Shown here: positions 34,652 to 43,490 of the stretch, piece by piece | How the letters are laid out: each line of letters opens with the position of its first letter | How positions within the stretch are numbered: position 1 is the first letter of the stretch | Assembly (NCBI GenBank): GCA_012840485.1 | Contig: DULG01000026.1 | Location: 1 to 64,000 of the forward strand | Direction: 5' to 3' | Source of the DNA: Clostridia bacterium | Lineage (GTDB): Bacteria > Bacillota > Thermoanaerobacteria > Thermoanaerobacterales > Thermoanaerobacteraceae | DNA: 64,000 bases | The notes under the pieces: generated by a model | Database searches by the model: none | The model's input: the letters and a program-made list of their open reading frames with translations, nothing else | Told to the model about the DNA's origin: nothing | Made by a program: the position numbers and the translations under genes

Positions 34652-35451
34652 GCAGCGGACTTTACTCAACAGAAAGAAAAGATTATGACAAAACACTTGA
34701 TTTGACTAGAGTTAAGCCTTATGGAGATACAATGAATGATGGGAAAGTTCAGTTGAGCTTTACTTTGCCTGTACCTTATGGGGCGAAAGCTGTAGAAGCA
34801 GCTAAGCAGTTAGTGAAGAAGATGGGTTTAGAAAATCCAATGGTAGTGTATCATACTCCTTTGGACAAAGATTTTACTTTTTTTGTTGTATATGGTAGTT
34901 CAATTCACACTGTAGATTATACTTCTATTCATATAGAAGAGCTAGAGATAAAGGCGATGACAATGGAGGAAGTTAATGAATATATTAAGAAACATATAAG
35001 AAGAAAAATTGTAGTAATAGGGGCTACTACGGGTACAGACGCCCATACAGTGGGACTAGATGCTATTATGAACATGAAAGGATATGCAGGTCATTACGGA
35101 CTTGAGAGGTATGAGATGATAGAGGCTCACAATCTAGGAAGCCAGGTTCCTAATGAGGAATTTGTCAAAAAAGCTATCGAATTAAAAGCAGATGCTCTTT
35201 TGGTTTCTCAAACAGTTACGCAAAAGGAGATTCACATAAAAAATTTGACCCATCTTGTAGAACTTCTTGAAGCAGAAGGCATAAGAGATAAGGTCCTTTT
35301 GATATGTGGTGGTCCTAGAATAACCCATGAACTTGCCAAGGAATTGGGATATGATGCGGGATTTGGCCCAGGTAAATATGCAGATGATGTAGCTACCTTT
35401 ATAGTGACTGAAATGGTTAAAAGAGGGATAAAAGGCTTGAGGGATATGTAA
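34648..35451 (+). CDS. kamE: Lysine 5,6-aminomutase, beta subunit
   Basis: This 267-residue subunit has a cobalamin-binding motif TGTDAHTVGLDAI (axial His133) and Lys144 in MNMKGYAG, which matches the position of the PLP-binding lysine of the Clostridium sticklandii beta subunit as I remember it. A distal ALLVSQTVTQKE and LICGGPRI complete the B12 Rossmann-like domain. ATGA overlap with kamD indicates equimolar synthesis. Last gene of the operon. Confidence 0.97.
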   Translation: MSSGLYSTERKDYDKTLDLTRVKPYGDTMNDGKVQLSFTLPVPYGAKAVEAAKQLVKKMGLENPMVVYHTPLDKDFTFFVVYGSSIHTVDYTSIHIEELEIKAMTMEEVNEYIKKHIRRKIVVIGATTGTDAHTVGLDAIMNMKGYAGHYGLERYEMIEAHNLGSQVPNEEFVKKAIELKADALLVSQTVTQKEIHIKNLTHLVELLEAEGIRDKVLLICGGPRITHELAKELGYDAGFGPGKYADDVATFIVTEMVKRGIKGLRDM

Positions 35452-35475
35452 AAGGCTGCATTAGCAGCCTTTTAT
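35449..35475. terminator. Bidirectional terminator after kamE
   Basis: An 11-bp perfect stem (35449-35459 with 35464-35474) with an ATTA loop overlaps the kamE stop and abuts the stop of the convergent phzF-like gene. Confidence 0.88.
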
Positions 35476-36356
35476 CAAAGTGTCCAAATTCCTTTTATTA
35501 AGATAACTGCAGGGCCTCCAACAAGCACTTTTACTCCCTCATCTTTTTTAATCAATTTCACGTATATTTCTGAGGGTCTACCCATACTTTCTCCTTGATA
35601 AATTAGATAGGTTTTGTCTAATTCTTTAATTACTTTGTGTAAATATAGATAATATGTCAAAGCACCATTAGCTGTGCCTGTAGCTGCTTCTTCATTTATT
35701 CCGTAAAGAGGCGCAAAGTCGCGGCAGTTAGCAATAGCCTCTTTTTCATCAAGAGTAAAAACATGAAGGCTTACAGCGTTTTTTTCTTTTGTGAATTTTT
35801 CTAAAGCAGAGAAATTTGGTTTTATTTCAAAGAGGGCCTTTTTTGTTTTAACAGGTACTATTACGTCCCAAAGACCAGTGGAGATTAATTGGGGCTTTAA
35901 GTCGTATTGCGAATCACCGATCATTTCTGTCTCAATCTTTAAAGCTTGTGAAATTTTAAAAAGTTCTTCTTCAGTATCTAATATTTTTCCTACTTTTGGA
36001 AGTGCCTGCTCTAACATAATTTTATCTTCTTCAGCGTATACAGGCAAATCTCCGGCTAATGTGTGCATCCTGCATATACTGTTTGTTTTGACAAGGGCTA
36101 GGTCTTTTAAAACTGTAAAAGAAGCAATTGTAGCATGTCCGCACAAATCAACTTCTGAAGTAGGGGTAAAGAAGCGAATGCGGTAATTTTCACTGTTTAT
36201 CATTTCTATAAAAGCTGTTTCAGAGTACCTCAATTCAGCAGCTAGATTTTGCATAAAAGTTTCATCCACTTTATCGCCTTTCTCCAGTAATACTACACCT
36301 GCAGGGTTTCCCCTAAAAGGTTTTTCAGTAAAAGCATCTGCAATAAAAATTTTCAT
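35475..36356 (-). CDS. PhzF-family isomerase
   Basis: This 293-residue protein begins MKIFIADAFTEKPFRGNPAGVVLLE, with the family GNPA motif. The catalytic Glu lies in YSETAFI, and the second half has EEAATGTANGALTYYL and CGHATIAS. It resembles the diaminopimelate-epimerase-like fold of PhzF; most bacterial members have no known substrate. ATG 36356 with AAAGGGGG upstream is preferred over the longer frame. It runs against the neighbouring genes and has its own promoter region at 36357-36467. Confidence 0.9.
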   Translation of the reverse strand: MKIFIADAFTEKPFRGNPAGVVLLEKGDKVDETFMQNLAAELRYSETAFIEMINSENYRIRFFTPTSEVDLCGHATIASFTVLKDLALVKTNSICRMHTLAGDLPVYAEEDKIMLEQALPKVGKILDTEEELFKISQALKIETEMIGDSQYDLKPQLISTGLWDVIVPVKTKKALFEIKPNFSALEKFTKEKNAVSLHVFTLDEKEAIANCRDFAPLYGINEEAATGTANGALTYYLYLHKVIKELDKTYLIYQGESMGRPSEIYVKLIKKDEGVKVLVGGPAVILIKGIWTL

Positions 36357-36470
36357 ACAAATTTCCCCCTTTTGAACTTGGTTTGTTCGAATAATTATAA
36401 TATAACACAATATTGGTTTTTTTAAAATTTCCATCTACATGCTTGGTTACATAGAATTTGGAATTTCATG

Positions 36471-36499
36471 TTGAATTTTTTAAAAATAAGCTATAGAAT
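36471..36499 (+). promoter_or_regulatory. Promoter of the loaP gene
   Basis: TTGAAT (36471-36476), 17 bases, TAGAAT (36494-36499). The leader before GTG 36522 would be only about 15 bases. Confidence 0.55.
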
Positions 36500-36521
36500 T
36501 ATAAATGTGGGGTGTAGTGGA

Positions 36522-37061
36522 GTGGAGAAATGGTATGTCATTTTTACGCGGACTGGATATGAAAATAGAATAAAAAACATTTTTGATAGTTATTTTGCGC
36601 ATGAGAAAATAAAATTTTGGATTCCTAAAAGAAAGATTATAGAAAGAGCGAAAGGACGCCTGGCAGAGAAAATAAAGCCTTTATTTCCGGGGTATGTCTT
36701 CATAAATGTTGAAATGACTGACAATTTATATTATAGGATATCAGAAATTTTAAAAAAGGGTGTGTTTTTAAAAGAGGGAGAAAGGCCAGCTTCTGTGGAG
36801 GAAGAAGAAATTCGATTAATTTTGTCTCTTACTAAAAATTCTGATTTAATAGATATTTCCAAAGGAATAAAGGAAGGAGACAGAGTGAAGATAATTGAAG
36901 GACCATTAAAAGGATATGAAGGACTCATTAAAAAGATAGATGTCAGAAAAAAAAGAGCAAAGGTTATGCTTAGTGTTGCAAAGCAAATAAAAAGCGTAGA
37001 TTTAGCTATTGAAGTGGTAGAAAAACCTGTTCTACAGCCAAAAGTGCTGATAAAAGTTTAG
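36522..37061 (+). CDS. loaP: NusG-paralogue antiterminator (LoaP-like)
   Basis: This 179-residue protein has an N-terminal NGN domain (EKWYVIFTRTGYENRI..., then PLFPGYVFINVEM) and a C-terminal KOW domain (KEGDRVKIIEGPLKGYEGLIKKID). Housekeeping NusG would sit beside rplKA/secE. This gene instead heads a region with polysaccharide genes, the typical setting of LoaP, a processive antiterminator of long biosynthetic operons in Firmicutes. GTG 36522 (GGGGTG upstream) gives the normal N-terminus. It probably acts on the operon that begins near 38,900. Confidence 0.82.
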   Translation: MEKWYVIFTRTGYENRIKNIFDSYFAHEKIKFWIPKRKIIERAKGRLAEKIKPLFPGYVFINVEMTDNLYYRISEILKKGVFLKEGERPASVEEEEIRLILSLTKNSDLIDISKGIKEGDRVKIIEGPLKGYEGLIKKIDVRKKRAKVMLSVAKQIKSVDLAIEVVEKPVLQPKVLIKV

Positions 37062-37072
37062 GAGGGTAATTT

Positions 37073-38848
37073 ATGAAAAAATCTAGGTTAATAGGGCTTT
37101 TGTTGGTTTTTGTGCTTTTAATAGGCCTTTATTTGTTTATTTCATCTAAGGAAAACAAGAAAGAAAGTGAATTATCAAATAAGGGGAAAGATCCAATTGA
37201 AGAGTTGGCAAGAAATATGTCAGTAGAAGAGAAAATTGGACAGATGTTAATGCCGGCAATATCTGGTACAGAAATGAATTCTCAATTAGAAAAAATAGTA
37301 AAAGATTACCATTTAGGAGGGGTTATTTTATTTTCAGAAAATATACAGACTGTGGAACAAACAGTTAAATTGATAAATGATATTCAAAAACTTTCTCCTA
37401 AAATTCCTTTATTCATAAGTGTTGATCAAGAGGGAGGATTAGTATATAGATTAAGTGAAGGAACTAAATTGCCTGGCAATATGGCGATTGGAGCTACTTT
37501 TTCTGAAAAATTAGCCTATGAAAATGGCAAAGTGATAGGCAGTGAATTAAAAGCTGTTGGAATAAATTGGGATTTAGCTCCTGTAGTTGACGTAAACATA
37601 AATCCGCGCAATCCGGTAATAGGCATAAGATCATTTGGAGGAGATCCTGATTTAGTTGCTAAATTAGCTGTTGCATATATGAAAGGCTTACAAGAAGAGG
37701 GCGTTGCTTCTTGTATAAAGCATTTTCCTGGTCATGGAGATGTAACAGTTGATTCTCATTTAGGTTTAGGAACGGTGGATAAAGATAGGTATACTTTAGA
37801 TGAAGTTGAATTAAAACCTTTTAAAAAAGCGATAAAAGCAGGGGCAGATGCTATAATGACTGCTCATTTAAGTTTTCCGGCTTTAGATAATACAAAGGTC
37901 GTTATGAAGGCACCTGATGGAACGCAAAGAGAAATAACTATTCCTGCAACCCTTTCCCATAAGATTTTGACTGAACTTGTAAGAAAAGAATTGGGGTTTG
38001 AAGGTGTTATTATAACAGATGCAATGAACATGAAAGCCATTTCTGATAATTTTGGACCAGTTGATGCTGCAGTAAGAGCAGTGAAAGCAGGTGCAGATAT
38101 AGTTCTTATGCCAGTAGATTTAGATGGGGCTTTTAATGAGCTTGTAAAGCAGGTTAAAAATGGAGAAATTCCCGAATCGAGGATTGATGAGTCAGTAAAG
38201 AGAATATTGGCTTTAAAATATAAACGTGGTATAATGAATGTTTCTACTTCCAATGTAGAAGAAATGATAAAAAATGCAAAGTTGATAGTAGGTTGTCAAA
38301 ACCATCTTGAAATAGAAAAAGAAACAGCAGAAAAGGCTATAACATTAATTAGAAATGATGGTTCAATCCTTCCCTTGAAAGATAGTGATTCCTCCAAAAA
38401 AATTTTAGTTATCGGTGGAAATAAAAACATAGTCGATAATTTTGTGACACAGATTGAAAAATATCACCCACGGAATAATAATTCGTTAGTGATATCTGAT
38501 AAAATTTTAAATAGCGATAGTAATCTAACAGAAGAAGTAAAAAACGCAATCAATGATGCCGATATAATTATTTTAGCGACTAATAATATAACTCAAAGGG
38601 ATAATCAGATTATAAAAATGGTAAATTATGGTAAAAATAAAATTTTTATTGGAATTGCGGTTCGGAATCCTTATGACATCATGTACTATTCTAATATAGG
38701 AATTTATTTGGCTCAATATGGTTGGAATTTGTGCAATATAAAAGCTAGCGTTGATGTAATATTTGGTCAAGTAAACCCTTCTGGGAAATTGCCGGTAGAA
38801 ATACCAGGTTTTTATCCTTTAGGATATGGACTGACTTGTAATAAGTAA
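37073..38848 (+). CDS. Glycoside hydrolase family 3 beta-N-acetylhexosaminidase (NagZ-like)
   Basis: This 591-residue protein carries a single N-terminal hydrophobic segment (about residues 6-23), a signal peptide or anchor without a lipobox Cys. The GH3 barrel shows DQEGGLVYRL, KHFPGHGDVTVDSHLGL (the His-Asp pair typical of N-acetylglucosaminidases) and VIITDAMNMKAI with the nucleophile Asp. A smaller C-terminal alpha/beta domain follows (VIGGNKNIVDNF...). It would act outside the membrane on peptidoglycan-derived sugars. The start is ATG 37073 behind AGGAGGG, 11 bp after loaP. Confidence 0.88.
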   Translation: MKKSRLIGLLLVFVLLIGLYLFISSKENKKESELSNKGKDPIEELARNMSVEEKIGQMLMPAISGTEMNSQLEKIVKDYHLGGVILFSENIQTVEQTVKLINDIQKLSPKIPLFISVDQEGGLVYRLSEGTKLPGNMAIGATFSEKLAYENGKVIGSELKAVGINWDLAPVVDVNINPRNPVIGIRSFGGDPDLVAKLAVAYMKGLQEEGVASCIKHFPGHGDVTVDSHLGLGTVDKDRYTLDEVELKPFKKAIKAGADAIMTAHLSFPALDNTKVVMKAPDGTQREITIPATLSHKILTELVRKELGFEGVIITDAMNMKAISDNFGPVDAAVRAVKAGADIVLMPVDLDGAFNELVKQVKNGEIPESRIDESVKRILALKYKRGIMNVSTSNVEEMIKNAKLIVGCQNHLEIEKETAEKAITLIRNDGSILPLKDSDSSKKILVIGGNKNIVDNFVTQIEKYHPRNNNSLVISDKILNSDSNLTEEVKNAINDADIIILATNNITQRDNQIIKMVNYGKNKIFIGIAVRNPYDIMYYSNIGIYLAQYGWNLCNIKASVDVIFGQVNPSGKLPVEIPGFYPLGYGLTCNK

Positions 38849-38929
38849 AGATTGTGATATATTGATACAATAAGGTAAAATTGCCTGTAAAATTAATATA
38901 AAAATTTACAGATAAGGAGGTTTAGGTAA

Positions 38930-40297
38930 ATGAAGTTAAATGAGAACATGTTTAGAATGTACGATATTAGAGGAGTATGGGATGAAGATTTAACTGTAAA
39001 GACTGCTGAGATAATAGGTAAAGCTTTTGGGACGTATGTTAAGCAAAAAGGGATTAAAGATGTATTAGTGGGTAGAGATAACAGATTGTCTTCTAAACCT
39101 ATAAGGGATGCTCTAATTAAAGGAATTACATCTACAGGTTGCAATGTGTTGGATGTAGGGGTTTTGACAACTCCAGCTTTCTACTATTCTAATATTTTAT
39201 ATAATTCTCAAGCGGGAATGATGATTACTGCAAGCCATAATCCTCCACAATTCAACGGTTTTAAGGTTATGGTTGGACCTTCTACTATCTATGGAGAAGA
39301 ACTTAAAAAACTTTACCATATTGCAGAAAAAGACGAATTTGAAAAGGGCGTAGGAGAAGTAAAATATGCTTATCCAATTAATTCTTATATTAACATGATA
39401 AAAGACAAAGTTAAATTAGGAAGTAGAAAATTAAAAGTTGTTGTGGACTGTGGCAATGGAACAGGTTCATATTTTTATCCGGATGTAATATACAACTTAG
39501 GTTGTGAAGTCTATCCTCTTTATTGTGAGTCAGATCCTACTTTTCCTAATCATTTCCCTGATCCAGTAAAAGAAGAAAATTTAAAAGATTTGATTGAAGA
39601 AGTGAAAAGAATAAAAGCCGATTTGGGAATAGCGTTTGATGGTGATGGCGATAGGATTGGCGTTGTGGATGAGAAGGGTAATATAATCTGGGGAGATATG
39701 TTAATGATCTTATATTGGAGAGAGATAATAAAAAAGCATCCTGGTGCTGATGCAATTGTGGAAGTAAAATGTTCTCAGGCGTTAGTAGAAGAAATTGAAA
39801 AGCTTGGAGGCAACCCTTTGTTTTATAAAACTGGCCATTCCCTTATAAAAGCTAAAATGAAAGAGATAAATGCGGTGTTCACAGGGGAAATGTCTGGTCA
39901 CATGTTCTTTGCAGACGAGTACTATGGCTTTGACGATGCAGCATATGCTGCTGCAAGACTTTTAAGAATACTTTCTAACACGGATAAGTCCTTGTCTGAA
40001 CTTTTAGCTGATGTTCCCAAATATCCATCAACGCCTGAGATAAGGTTAGAATGTGATGATGATAAAAAATTTAATGTAGTAAAAGGAGTAACTGAGTACT
40101 TTAGAGAAAAAGGTTATAAAATAATTGATGTGGATGGAGCAAGAGTGCTTTTTGATGGAGGATGGGGACTGGTTAGAGCTTCTAATACAGGTCCAGAGCT
40201 TATTGTAAGATGTGAAGCGAAGACAGAGGATAAACTTGAAAAGATTAAAAAAGAACTTTCACAGGCTTTAGCTAAGTTTGATGTAAAGTTTGAATAA
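38930..40297 (+). CDS. Phosphomannomutase / phosphoglucomutase
   Basis: This 455-residue alpha-D-phosphohexomutase reads FRMYDIRGVWDEDL at the start, GMMITASHNPPQFNGFKV with the phosphorylated Ser, AFDGDGDRIGVVDEKG as the metal-binding loop, and EMSGHMFFADEYYGFDDA as the sugar-binding loop. The last loop is RASNTGPELIVRCEA. It interconverts hexose 6- and 1-phosphates for nucleotide sugars. The start is ATG 38930 behind AAGGAGG. The 81-base gap before it holds an imperfect inverted repeat CTGTAAA...TTTACAG (about 38,884-38,911). Confidence 0.95.
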   Translation: MKLNENMFRMYDIRGVWDEDLTVKTAEIIGKAFGTYVKQKGIKDVLVGRDNRLSSKPIRDALIKGITSTGCNVLDVGVLTTPAFYYSNILYNSQAGMMITASHNPPQFNGFKVMVGPSTIYGEELKKLYHIAEKDEFEKGVGEVKYAYPINSYINMIKDKVKLGSRKLKVVVDCGNGTGSYFYPDVIYNLGCEVYPLYCESDPTFPNHFPDPVKEENLKDLIEEVKRIKADLGIAFDGDGDRIGVVDEKGNIIWGDMLMILYWREIIKKHPGADAIVEVKCSQALVEEIEKLGGNPLFYKTGHSLIKAKMKEINAVFTGEMSGHMFFADEYYGFDDAAYAAARLLRILSNTDKSLSELLADVPKYPSTPEIRLECDDDKKFNVVKGVTEYFREKGYKIIDVDGARVLFDGGWGLVRASNTGPELIVRCEAKTEDKLEKIKKELSQALAKFDVKFE

Positions 40298-40326
40298 AAA
40301 GAGAATAAAGGAAGAGGGGAAAGTTA

Positions 40327-41235
40327 ATGAAAATAAAAAAAGCGATAATTCCGGCTGCGGGCCTTGGTACTAGATTTTTGCCTGTTACCAAGGCTCAGCC
40401 TAAAGAAATGCTTCCAATTGTGGACAAGCCGACTATACAGTACATAGTTGAGGAAGCGGTTCAGTCTGGAATTGAAGATATTCTCATAATAACCGGAAGA
40501 AATAAAAGAGCTATAGAAGATCATTTTGATAAGTCTATAGAATTGGAACTGGAATTAAAAAAGAAAAATCAAGAAAGCTTGTTAAGTCTTGTAGAAGATA
40601 TTAGCAATATGGTGAACATTCACTATATAAGGCAAAAGGAGCCTAAAGGATTAGGACATGCTATCTACTGTGCTAAATCTTTTGTTGGAAATGAGCCTTT
40701 TGCAGTGTTATTAGGGGATGATGTAGTGGATGCAGAGGTGCCCGTTTTAAAGCAGATGATTGACCAATATGAGAGATATAATTGCACTATTATTGGAGTT
40801 CAAGAAGTACCAAAAGAAGAGGTACATAAGTATGGCATTGTGAGTGGTACTTTTATTGAGAACAGGTTATACAAAGTGAATGACTTAGTAGAGAAACCTA
40901 AAAAAGAAGAAGCACCTTCTAATATAGCCATTCTGGGAAGGTATATAATTACTCCTAGAATATTTGAAATCTTAGAAAATACACCGCCGGGTGCAGGAGG
41001 AGAAATCCAACTTACAGATGCCTTAAAAACTCTTTTAAATTATGAAGCTATTTATGCCTATAATTTTATAGGTAAAAGGTACGATGTAGGAGATAAGTTA
41101 GGTTACCTTATGGCAACTGTTGAGTATGCTTTAAAAAGAGAAGATTTAAGAGAGCCTTTTAAAAGGTATTTATTAAATGTTGCTGATAGTCTAATGACAC
41201 CTGAAGAAGAAGCGGCAGTTACAGAAGTAAACTAG
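40327..41235 (+). CDS. galU: UTP-glucose-1-phosphate uridylyltransferase
   Basis: This 302-residue protein shows [40 protein letters not shown], the nucleotide-binding loop of GalU/GtaB, followed by LGDDVVDAE (metal Asp), [11 protein letters not shown] and [10 protein letters not shown]. It makes UDP-glucose for exopolysaccharide, teichoic acid or glycolipid. It follows the phosphohexomutase by 29 bp, so the two form a precursor pathway: glucose 6-phosphate to glucose 1-phosphate to UDP-glucose. Confidence 0.97.
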   Translation: MKIKKAIIPAAGLGTRFLPVTKAQPKEMLPIVDKPTIQYIVEEAVQSGIEDILIITGRNKRAIEDHFDKSIELELELKKKNQESLLSLVEDISNMVNIHYIRQKEPKGLGHAIYCAKSFVGNEPFAVLLGDDVVDAEVPVLKQMIDQYERYNCTIIGVQEVPKEEVHKYGIVSGTFIENRLYKVNDLVEKPKKEEAPSNIAILGRYIITPRIFEILENTPPGAGGEIQLTDALKTLLNYEAIYAYNFIGKRYDVGDKLGYLMATVEYALKREDLREPFKRYLLNVADSLMTPEEEAAVTEVN

Positions 41236-41241
41236 TTAAGG

Positions 41242-41274
41242 TAAAAATAAGATAAAAATAAGATAAAAATAAGG
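41242..41274 (+). repeat. 11-bp tandem repeat, three copies
   Basis: The unit TAAAAATAAGA is present three times, the last ending AAGG and running straight into the Shine-Dalgarno GGGGG of the wzz-like gene. Copy-number change would alter the spacer between galU and wzz but not the coding frames. Confidence 0.8.
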
Positions 41275-41285
41275 GGGATTTTTAA

Positions 41286-41966
41286 ATGGAAGAAGAAGTG
41301 GATTTGAGGGAAATTTTTTTGATTATAACAAAGAGGATGAAAATTATAGTAATTATTACTCTTTTAGCTATGATATTAAGCGGAGTACTTTCTTATTTTG
41401 TTATCCCTCCTGTATATAAGGCAAGTACTTCCTTGATAATTAGCAGGTCCCAAAACCTTGCAATTAACAGTCAAATACAAGTTCAAGATATACAGATTAG
41501 TAGAATGTTAGCCGCTACTTATAGTGAAATTGTTAAAAGCAGGAGAGTGTTACAACCGGTAATTGATAAACTTAATTTGCCTGTGACTGTAGAGCAATTA
41601 AAAAATAATGTGGATGTAGCATCTAAAGATAACACAGAAATTATCGAAATAAGCATTAAAGACAGCGATCCAAATAAGGCAGCAGAAATAGCAAATGCTA
41701 TTGCCAATTCTTTTATGGATAATGTTGTAAAAATAATGAAGGTTGACAATGTACAAGTGATTGATAAAGCTATACCACCCACTTCGAAAATCAGTCCAAA
41801 AACAAGCTTAAATATTGTAATAGCAGCCATTTTAGGTCTTATGGTGAGTATTTTTGTTGTATTTTTGATGGAATATATGGATAGGACTATAAAAAGTCCA
41901 GAAGATGTTAAAAAATATCTCGATTTGCCTGTATTAGGTGTTATTCCTGAAATAAAAATTAAATGA
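41286..41966 (+). CDS. Wzz/YveK-type chain-length determinant, modulator of tyrosine kinase
   Basis: This 226-residue protein has two membrane helices (about residues 18-40 and 178-200) flanking an extracellular domain (KASTSLIISRSQNLA... DVASKDNTEIIEISIKDSDP), and the Pro-rich segment DKAIPPTSKISPKTSLNI before helix 2. This is the CapA/YveK/Wzz architecture. It activates the cytoplasmic kinase encoded next and controls polymer length. The start is ATG 41286; the stop overlaps the kinase start (ATGA). Confidence 0.92.
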   Translation: MEEEVDLREIFLIITKRMKIIVIITLLAMILSGVLSYFVIPPVYKASTSLIISRSQNLAINSQIQVQDIQISRMLAATYSEIVKSRRVLQPVIDKLNLPVTVEQLKNNVDVASKDNTEIIEISIKDSDPNKAAEIANAIANSFMDNVVKIMKVDNVQVIDKAIPPTSKISPKTSLNIVIAAILGLMVSIFVVFLMEYMDRTIKSPEDVKKYLDLPVLGVIPEIKIK

Positions 41967-42694
41967 GGGATGTGAAAAGTGGAATGGTTACAACAAAAAA
42001 TCTAATTTTATCAGATCCAAAATCGCCTTTTGCTGAGGCTTTTCGCGCTTTAAGGACTAATTTGCAATTTACCAGTGTAGACAAAAAAATTAAGATCATA
42101 TTGATTACCAGTTCTTTGCCTAATGAAGGGAAAAGTACTATTGTCAAAAACTTAGCTTATTCTGTAGCTTTGACAGGGAATAAAGTCATTGTAATAGATG
42201 GAGATTTGCGGAATCCTACGGTTCATAAAACTTTCAATTTGCCGAATAGCAGAGGTTTGACAAATTTATTAGTTGAAGAAGGAGATTATGAGGCTTATTT
42301 AAATGTAGATACTAGTTATGAGAATTTGCACATATTGACTTCTGGGCCTATTCCTCCAAATCCAACAGAGTTATTAGGTTCTAATAAAATGAAAAAATTA
42401 CTAAACCAAATCAAGGAAAATTACGACTATGTGTTTATAGATACTCCGCCTGTTGTGAATGTTACGGATGCTGTAGTATTGGCACCTGTGGTTGATGGAG
42501 TAATACTTGTCATACAAGCTGGAAAAACTGAAATTGAGGCAGTCAATCGGGCGAAAGAGATTTTGGATAGTGTAAAAGCTAATATTCTTGGAGTGGTGTT
42601 AAATAGAGTAAAAGAAAGTCAGAGAGGGTATTATTACTACTATTACTATTATGGCGACTATAAAAAACAAGATAAGAAAAGAAGGAAAAGATGA
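41963..42694 (+). CDS. Bacterial tyrosine kinase, CapB/CpsD/YwqD type
   Basis: This 243-residue protein has Walker A SSLPNEGKSTIVKNLA, Walker A' VIVIDGDLRNP and Walker B VFIDTPPVVNVTDA. Its C-terminus carries a run of eight tyrosines followed by GDY and a basic tail, the autophosphorylation cluster. It works with the Wzz-like protein in export and length control of exopolysaccharide. The start is uncertain: ATG 41963 shares ATGA with the upstream stop but has little Shine-Dalgarno; GTG 41972 and ATG 41984 are alternatives. Confidence 0.93.
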   Translation: MRDVKSGMVTTKNLILSDPKSPFAEAFRALRTNLQFTSVDKKIKIILITSSLPNEGKSTIVKNLAYSVALTGNKVIVIDGDLRNPTVHKTFNLPNSRGLTNLLVEEGDYEAYLNVDTSYENLHILTSGPIPPNPTELLGSNKMKKLLNQIKENYDYVFIDTPPVVNVTDAVVLAPVVDGVILVIQAGKTEIEAVNRAKEILDSVKANILGVVLNRVKESQRGYYYYYYYYGDYKKQDKKRRKR

Positions 42695-43473
42695 TGGTGG
42701 ACATACATTGTCATATATTACCAAATTTAGATGATGGGTCTGAATCCGTAGATATTTCAAAGGAAATGGCCCTTATTGCAGTAGAAGATGGTATAAAGTC
42801 AATTGTGGCAACTCCTCATTACATAGAATATGAACATGAAGTATCTAAAAAGGCTATTTTAAAAAGTTGCCAGGAGTTAAATCAACTTTTAATTCAAAAT
42901 GGAATAAATTTAAAAATATTACCGGGATGTGAAGCTTTTATTTCTCCTACATTAGTGGAAAGCTATAAAAAAGGAGAAATTATGTCAATAAATGATATGG
43001 GAAAGTACATATTAATAGAATTGCCAGTAACTAATTATCCGGAGTATGTAGAAGATGTAATATTTGACTTTAAGGTAATTGGAGTAATACCTATTATAGC
43101 TCACATAGAAAGGTATTCATATGTTAGGGGAGATTTTGAGGTAATATATAGATTGATTAATAAAGGAGCACTTATGCAAGTAAATTCTACAAGTATTATA
43201 GGTTTATTTGGAGATAAGCTAAAGAATAAGGCGATAGAGCTTGTAAAACACAATATGGTGCATTTCATAGCTTCTGATGCCCATACTACAAGAGGCAGGT
43301 CTCCCAGGATAGCAAGAGCTTTTGAGATTTTAAAAAAAGAAAGAATAAAAGATACTTACATAGACTATTTGATTGCTAATAGTCAAAAAATTATTTATGG
43401 CGAAGATATTAAAATTATAGATCCTATAGTAAAGAAAGTCAGCTGGTTTTACAAAATAAGAAGGCGCTTTTAA
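42691..43473 (+). CDS. PHP-type tyrosine phosphatase, CapC/CpsB/YwqE type
   Basis: This 260-residue metallophosphatase reads VDIHCHILPNLDDGSESVD at the N-terminus, followed by ATPHYIEYEHE, PIIAHIERYSYV and ASDAHTTRGRSPRIARAFE. These His and Asp residues form the trinuclear metal site of PHP-domain tyrosine phosphatases. It dephosphorylates the kinase just upstream, completing the Wzz-kinase-phosphatase trio. ATG 42691 or 42694 can serve as start. It is followed by a terminator. Confidence 0.94.
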   Translation: MMVDIHCHILPNLDDGSESVDISKEMALIAVEDGIKSIVATPHYIEYEHEVSKKAILKSCQELNQLLIQNGINLKILPGCEAFISPTLVESYKKGEIMSINDMGKYILIELPVTNYPEYVEDVIFDFKVIGVIPIIAHIERYSYVRGDFEVIYRLINKGALMQVNSTSIIGLFGDKLKNKAIELVKHNMVHFIASDAHTTRGRSPRIARAFEILKKERIKDTYIDYLIANSQKIIYGEDIKIIDPIVKKVSWFYKIRRRF

Positions 43474-43490
43474 GTGCGTCTTTTTATTTT
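43461..43490. terminator. Terminator after the tyrosine phosphatase gene
   Basis: A 7-bp stem (43461-43467 with 43476-43482, one G-U pair) with the stop codon in the loop is followed by TTTTATTTT. Confidence 0.75.
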
